19,005 nucleotides of DNA, from positions 1 through 19,005 of the forward strand of contig CAUSFO010000031.1 of assembly GCA_963530895.1 (NCBI GenBank), in the 5' to 3' direction. The stretch is from JABCPE02 sp963530895. GTDB taxonomy: Bacteria > Bacteroidota > Bacteroidia > Flavobacteriales > Weeksellaceae. A program made the position numbers and the translations under genes. The notes below the pieces were generated by a model that searched no databases, was not told the origin of the DNA, and saw nothing but the letters and a program-made list of their open reading frames with translations. Below, piece after piece: positions 14,471 through 19,005 of the stretch; within the stretch, counting starts at the first letter, position 1; each line of letters begins with the position of its first letter.

Positions 14471-15673
14471 ATGGAATTGATACACCGCAACTTACTGATA
14501 GGAATTCATGATGCATTGGAGGAGACTTTTTTTCAGGATAAAAAATATGCTGATAAGGTTTTGGAGCGATTACTAAAAGCTCATAAAAAATGGGGAAGTG
14601 CCGACAGGCAGGTGGTTTCGGAGATATTCTATGATATAGTTCGCTGGAAAAAACGCCTAGAATACTATATGGGCGAGGGGACAAAGCCGTCTAATATCTA
14701 CAATTTGATTTTGGCCTATCTTCTTTGGAAAAAGGTGAAATACAAGAAATTTGATGAATTTGATGGAATAAAAACAGGCGGAATTTTGTCTAAATTGGAC
14801 AAAAAAACATTTCCTACCAAAGCCATAGAACACTCTGTGCCAGACTGGCTGGCAGGTTTGTTTGAAAAAGAGCTGGGAGCAAAATGGGAGAAAGAAATGT
14901 CCGCTCTCAATGAGCAGGCGCCTGTGATTTTGAGGGCAAATTCACTCAAAATTTCAGCAGAAAATCTTGTGGAAATTTTAAAAGAAGAGGGCGTAAATTC
15001 CTTTGTATTAAGAGGTTACCCAGATGCTGTCCAGCTGGAAGAAAAGAAAAATGTATTTTTGACATCGGCCTTTAAGGAAGGCTTTTTCGAGGTGCAGGAT
15101 GCTTCATCACAAAAAATAGCCGAACTCTTGGATGTGAAAGAAGGAATGAGAGTGGTGGATGCCTGTGCGGGCGCAGGAGGGAAAACCCTTCATATCGCTG
15201 CTTTGATGAAGAATAAAGGGCAGATAATAGCATTAGATATCTATGAATGGAAACTTGCCGAGCTGAAACGAAGAGCAAAAAGGGCGGGAGCATTTAACAT
15301 AGAAACCAGATTTATAGAAGATAATAAAGTCATCAAAAGACTTCACAACACGGCTGACAGGCTTCTGATAGATGCGCCATGCTCAGGGCTGGGAGTATTG
15401 AAAAGAAATCCTGACAGTAAGTGGAAAATAGATGAAGATTTCATCAACAGAATAAAAACCGAGCAGGAAAATATTCTGCAAAACTATTCTAAAATCCTGA
15501 AAAAAGGAGGAAAAATGGTCTATGCCACATGCTCCATTCTTCCATCTGAAAACGGAGAACAGGTCAGAAAATTCCTTTCCGAAAATACAGAATTTGTCCT
15601 CGTGAAGGAGGAAAATATCATGCCGAGTGATGGCTATGATGGTTTCTATATGGCGCTGATAGAGAGAAAATAA
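14471..15673 (+). CDS. rsmB: RsmB/NOP family rRNA (cytosine-5) methyltransferase
   Basis: A 400-residue SAM-dependent RNA m5C methyltransferase; the RsmB type methylates C967 of 16S rRNA. An N-terminal helical NusB-like region (about 1-145) is followed by the catalytic domain: SAM motif I VVDACAGAGGKTLHIAALM (228-246), ALDIYEWKL, DAPCSGLGVLKRNPDSKW (301-318, Cys304) and YATCSILPSENGEQ (351-364, Cys354). The two cysteines match the pair used by this family, the TC cysteine as nucleophile and the PC cysteine for product release. The open frame extends to a TTG at 14450, but that lies in the promoter core, so ATG 14471 is chosen. It is the only gene of its unit, and its stop is 4 nt from that of the convergent DUF3999 gene. 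The NusB-like part is divergent, so the exact target base is inferred. Confidence 0.88.
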   Translation: MELIHRNLLIGIHDALEETFFQDKKYADKVLERLLKAHKKWGSADRQVVSEIFYDIVRWKKRLEYYMGEGTKPSNIYNLILAYLLWKKVKYKKFDEFDGIKTGGILSKLDKKTFPTKAIEHSVPDWLAGLFEKELGAKWEKEMSALNEQAPVILRANSLKISAENLVEILKEEGVNSFVLRGYPDAVQLEEKKNVFLTSAFKEGFFEVQDASSQKIAELLDVKEGMRVVDACAGAGGKTLHIAALMKNKGQIIALDIYEWKLAELKRRAKRAGAFNIETRFIEDNKVIKRLHNTADRLLIDAPCSGLGVLKRNPDSKWKIDEDFINRIKTEQENILQNYSKILKKGGKMVYATCSILPSENGEQVRKFLSENTEFVLVKEENIMPSDGYDGFYMALIERK

Positions 15674-15677
15674 ACTC

Positions 15678-16949
15678 CTATTCCTGCTTTGTAGAAAGCA
15701 TTCTGTGGCTGAAAAATCCTAAAATACAGATAATAAGAATCATCACCGCCCAAAGCCAACCTTTGTCCTTGAATAAAGGTTCTTTGGTGGGTTTTTCCTT
15801 TTTAGGAAGTTTTTCCTCATCGGAGAGACTTGCATCAGATTTTGATAGTTTGAATACTTTGTCTTCTATCAGTTTCAAATCATATTCAGGAAGGGAAGAT
15901 TTTTTATTTCCATAAAATAGAAAATAGTTTTCTTCATTTTTTGGTTTAAAATAGATAAAATATTTAGGCGAAACTGCATTGACAGATTTTACAGTAATAG
16001 GAGCATTGTCTTGATTTTCAATGATAATTTGGAAATCCTTTGCCCATATCACATTATTATTTGAAAATGAAAAATCTAAATCCTTTGCTCCGTAGTAAAT
16101 GATTTTTCCGTAGTAAAAAGTTTCATAATTTTTCACCCAGCCTTTTTCTGTTTTTACGCTGTCTACCAGATATTTAATCTCTATAGGGCGCGAAAAAGCA
16201 TCGTTTTTCTCTACATCCAGAATCAGTGAATAAACAGGGATTTTGTGAGGCAGAGAAAATGTGATGACAGAGTTTTTGTCTTTTGTGCTGTTGGTTTGTT
16301 TTATATTGTTGATTATCAGTTTGTTAAACTCTATTTTTGGAGTGAATTTCTCCTGCATAGAAGCTTTTTGTAAAACGGGAATTTCTTTGCTAGGAATGAA
16401 AATTCGGTAAAATTTATAATTGGTTTTTTCAAAAGCCAGCAGCTGAAAATTGTAATCAGTTTTGTTGTTTTTTATGGAAAGTATTCGGTAGTTTTCCAAG
16501 ATAGAAAACCATTGTTTTTGGTCGTGGCTGCCTTCCAAGGTTATTTTCCAATCAAAATTTTGATTAGAAAAATGCAGGTCAATTTCCTCTATGTCCGCTG
16601 TGATGGGACTTTCCAGCGTAAAATAGTATCCTTTGGTAGTTTTGGTTTGGTTTAGGATTTTAAAGCCAATATATTCAGTAGTTTCATTTTCAAGGGAAGC
16701 AAATTGCGTTTTGGACAGCAAATACGGAACTTCCAGCGAATCTTTTCCTGAAAGCTTGTAAATCCTAATATCAGAAAAATTTTGGTTCAATTTTTCATAC
16801 ATCGGTAAGGGAATTTCTATCTTGTTCCACTCGGTGGCTGGATTAGGTTTTATGGCTCTTTTGAATGAAAAATCATTTTTCTGAGCAAATCCCAAAGCAG
16901 AAATTCCCAAGAAAATTAGTGAAAATATGGATTTAATTTTTAGTTTCAT
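15678..16949 (-). CDS. Exported, C-terminally anchored DUF3999 family protein
   Basis: A 423-residue protein with a signal peptide (MKLKIKSIFSLIFLGISALG, cleaved near FAQ) and one C-terminal membrane helix (about 398-415, LWAVMILIICILGFFSH) before a short basic tail, so the bulk should be periplasmic and anchored. The body is beta-rich, with the discoidin-like pattern of DUF3999 (IPLPMYEKLNQNFSDIRIYK, WKITLEGSHDQKQWFSI, YKFYRIFIPS). The function of the family is unknown. I chose ATG 16947-16949 over the GTG one codon earlier. The start overlaps the 3' end of the DUF2339 gene by 17 nt, so the two are translationally coupled; DUF2339 and DUF3999 genes are, as I recall, often neighbours. A linker of lysine and glutamate (KLPKKEKPTKEP) precedes the membrane helix. 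Confidence 0.82.
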   Translation of the reverse strand: MKLKIKSIFSLIFLGISALGFAQKNDFSFKRAIKPNPATEWNKIEIPLPMYEKLNQNFSDIRIYKLSGKDSLEVPYLLSKTQFASLENETTEYIGFKILNQTKTTKGYYFTLESPITADIEEIDLHFSNQNFDWKITLEGSHDQKQWFSILENYRILSIKNNKTDYNFQLLAFEKTNYKFYRIFIPSKEIPVLQKASMQEKFTPKIEFNKLIINNIKQTNSTKDKNSVITFSLPHKIPVYSLILDVEKNDAFSRPIEIKYLVDSVKTEKGWVKNYETFYYGKIIYYGAKDLDFSFSNNNVIWAKDFQIIIENQDNAPITVKSVNAVSPKYFIYFKPKNEENYFLFYGNKKSSLPEYDLKLIEDKVFKLSKSDASLSDEEKLPKKEKPTKEPLFKDKGWLWAVMILIICILGFFSHRMLSTKQE

Positions 16950-19005
16950 CACCGATTTTGTCTTTAAATTTATTGTATAAAAATGAAATGATAAGAAGTA
17001 GTAACCCTAAGATAATCAATACGATAGTTTTAGAAATTGTGCTGAGATTAGAGATGTCGTATAGGAATAATTTAGCCAAAGTGATACCGAACAGCACGAG
17101 GGCGAAAATTCTGAGGTGTTTCTTCTTCTTGTAAATTCCGAGGCTTACCAAAATAAGTGAATAAACGCTCCAAAGGATGCTTAGTCCTAGTTTGAAAATG
17201 TCCTGATAACCAGCGATATCCAGCCAAGTTACTAGTTCATTGCTCAAGAAATTAAGAATAGAAATATGAATCACCGCTTCTAGGAAAACATGGAATTTTG
17301 TATTTTCCAGTTGGGTTTTAGCATTTTTGAAAATCGCCCAAAGCGTAAAGCCAGCAGCCCCCCAGAGTAGATATCGCACCAAAATATAGTTGATACTAAC
17401 ATCAAAATACTTGCTATAATGCCAATTGATATAGGAATAGCGAAGATCTCCAAGTTCTCCCAGCCCGTAAGTCTGAGCAGCAAATAATACTAAAAGCCCG
17501 ATAACAATGGATGAAACTCCTAAAATTTTGTTCTTGAATTTATAGAAATTCAGTAGAGCCATTCCTCCAAAGAATACTAGGGAGTAGTTAAGGAGATATA
17601 TGTTTCTAAAAATGCCGATATCATTGTTGTAGTCATTGTATTCATCTCCTTTTTCACGGACAAGAACAGACGAACTTTCGTACCAATAATCAAAATAGTA
17701 TGCAATCTCATTTCTAAAAGTAAGATATGCTGTCAATACTAATAAAGCTGGTAAATAGAAAGATTTTATAGCATTAAAAGGACTAAATTTTTCGCCTTCT
17801 GCGTCAGGGTATTTTCTCGAAAGATAAATAGCATAACTATATCCCAAAACAGCAAAAATACCTGTCAGGAAATTAATATTCCAGAAAGCATGAATATCTA
17901 AATCAACGGCATAACGATAACGAGACCAGTCTTCGAGAAAACTTAGAAAAGCAAGTCCAAGTATAGGGAGAGATATTTTTTCGTAAATGGATATTTTTTT
18001 TGTTTTTCCAAGCCAAAATAAAATAGTCCCTTGAGCTGTCCACATAAGTGTTACCCAGTTTCCATCCAGCTGAATTGGTATCGCAATCGTAATGAAAGTG
18101 AAAACCATCCCTAATGTGGAATAGAACAGGATAGAATCCGCAAGTTTTTTCGATTTGATAAAGAATAAAACAGCAAAATGAATAGCAGCATTAAACAAAG
18201 TAAATAACCCTAAATAGGAATCTAATATACTATGTCCATTAAAAATTCCATATCCAAAACCATAGTAAATAAATGAATTCAATAGAATGAGGATAATATT
18301 TACTTTATCCAATTTTTCTTTTGAAATGATATTGTTAAATAAAGAAACTCCATAGAAAACCAAGAAAAATGCTGTAGCAAAGCCTATTCCCAGCGCTTCA
18401 TATCCTTGCAGACCTGAATCAAAAGATTTATCTGCAAACCAAGAGCTATATATCATCCAAGTGAAAAAGAAAGCGCTGTAATGTAATGATTTCCAGTCTT
18501 TTTTTATAGAAATAAATAAAATCCCAAGGTTGATTATGAGCATATAACTGAACAAAATATCCACTCTTCCAGAGCCTGATGAAAGAAGGAATGGAACAGC
18601 ATAAGCCCCTATAAGCCCAATGTGAGCAATCACCACACGGTTGTATTTTATCGCAGTAAATACGGTAAAAGCTGTGAATATCAGCATCATCACAAAAGCT
18701 AAAGCCTGCGGAATGAGGTCATAAAAACTATACGCAAAATAGGTGATAAAATAGAAAATAGAGATAGCTCCACTCACCAAAACTGCGCTGTATCCCTCAA
18801 ATTTAGGTTTTAGTTTGATTCCAAAACCAAGCAGTCCGATTCCCATCAGGTATCCAAGTATAATTCGTGTAAGAGGGCTGATAAGTTCATTTTCGATAGA
18901 ATATTTAGCACCGATGGCAACACCGATTACCACAATCAGAATCCCGATTTTGTTAATCCAGCTTTCTCCTATAATCTTCTCTAAATCAGATGGTTGTTTA
19001 GGAAG
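16933..19005 (-). CDS. DUF2339 family multi-spanning membrane protein (5' end cut by window edge)
   Basis: The frame is open to the right edge, giving 690 residues of a protein whose start lies outside the window. The first visible part, LPKQPSDLEKIIGESWINKI, leads into GILIVVIGVAIGAKYSIENE and LISPLTRIILGYLMGIGLLG, the characteristic opening of the DUF2339 membrane domain; the missing N-terminal part is usually a short coiled coil. About twenty membrane helices follow to the C terminus, which ends NKFKDKIGDETKN. The family's function is unknown. A GTG at 18931-18933 exists but is not the start, because conserved residues continue upstream of it. Its stop overlaps the DUF3999 start by 17 nt. 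Confidence 0.88.
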   Translation of the reverse strand, partial: LPKQPSDLEKIIGESWINKIGILIVVIGVAIGAKYSIENELISPLTRIILGYLMGIGLLGFGIKLKPKFEGYSAVLVSGAISIFYFITYFAYSFYDLIPQALAFVMMLIFTAFTVFTAIKYNRVVIAHIGLIGAYAVPFLLSSGSGRVDILFSYMLIINLGILFISIKKDWKSLHYSAFFFTWMIYSSWFADKSFDSGLQGYEALGIGFATAFFLVFYGVSLFNNIISKEKLDKVNIILILLNSFIYYGFGYGIFNGHSILDSYLGLFTLFNAAIHFAVLFFIKSKKLADSILFYSTLGMVFTFITIAIPIQLDGNWVTLMWTAQGTILFWLGKTKKISIYEKISLPILGLAFLSFLEDWSRYRYAVDLDIHAFWNINFLTGIFAVLGYSYAIYLSRKYPDAEGEKFSPFNAIKSFYLPALLVLTAYLTFRNEIAYYFDYWYESSSVLVREKGDEYNDYNNDIGIFRNIYLLNYSLVFFGGMALLNFYKFKNKILGVSSIVIGLLVLFAAQTYGLGELGDLRYSYINWHYSKYFDVSINYILVRYLLWGAAGFTLWAIFKNAKTQLENTKFHVFLEAVIHISILNFLSNELVTWLDIAGYQDIFKLGLSILWSVYSLILVSLGIYKKKKHLRIFALVLFGITLAKLFLYDISNLSTISKTIVLIILGLLLLIISFLYNKFKDKIGDETKN

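Noticed and set aside
1..19005. Defence system, prophage, CRISPR array or insertion sequence
   Set aside because: I looked on both strands for transposases, integrases, repeat-spacer patterns, toxin-antitoxin pairs and nuclease-ATPase pairs and saw none; the genes are mostly conserved housekeeping and envelope genes.

Overview
This window looks like an ordinary core-genome stretch of a low-GC Bacteroidota chromosome, most likely Flavobacteriia and probably the Weeksellaceae/Chryseobacterium side. That placement is inferred from the protein families, from surface-lipoprotein signals of flavobacterial type (Cys followed by SRDED or SSDDE), and from repeated Bacteroidetes-type promoter cores (TTG, about 19-21 nt, TAnnTTTG). 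I found no tRNA, rRNA, CRISPR array, insertion sequence, phage gene or recognisable defence system, and no clear previously undescribed system.

Layout. The left edge holds the 3' end of a GNAT acetyltransferase (+), then about 300 nt without a working gene that contains one frame broken by two TAA codons. A LolC/E-FtsX-like ABC permease (-) lies head-to-head with a NamZ/DUF1343 exo-muramidase (+), and a ComF-type phosphoribosyltransferase (+) follows. mutY (-) converges on comF with a 24-nt overlap. mutY is divergent from an HU gene (+), and the two appear to use interleaved promoters. HU is followed by a 30-residue very basic COX24-like protein and by RNase E/G. A bidirectional terminator separates this block from a surface-lipoprotein gene (-).

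Middle. lpxK (lipid A 4'-kinase) and a purine nucleoside phosphorylase form a 38-nt-overlapping pair (+) closed by a clear terminator. A lipocalin-like lipoprotein (+) has its own promoter and terminator. prfC (RF3) and a 93-residue three-helix membrane protein (+) follow.

Right. A bidirectional terminator precedes a DUF4140/DUF4139 (MuiA-like) exported protein (-) that carries a short segment resembling a TonB-receptor plug. An RsmB-like rRNA m5C methyltransferase (+) is next, converging on a two-gene operon (-): a DUF2339 multi-spanning membrane protein cut by the window edge, then an exported DUF3999 protein overlapping it by 17 nt.

Themes. Two groups recur: RNA and translation functions (RNase E/G, the basic COX24-like protein, RF3, RsmB) and envelope functions (permease, NamZ, LpxK, two lipoproteins, DUF4139, DUF3999/DUF2339). 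The points most worth checking are the interleaved divergent promoters with TTG start codons, the plug-like insert in the DUF4139 protein, the Asp in place of the usual Asn in the nucleoside phosphorylase, the tiny basic protein gene, and the twice-interrupted frame beside the GNAT gene.
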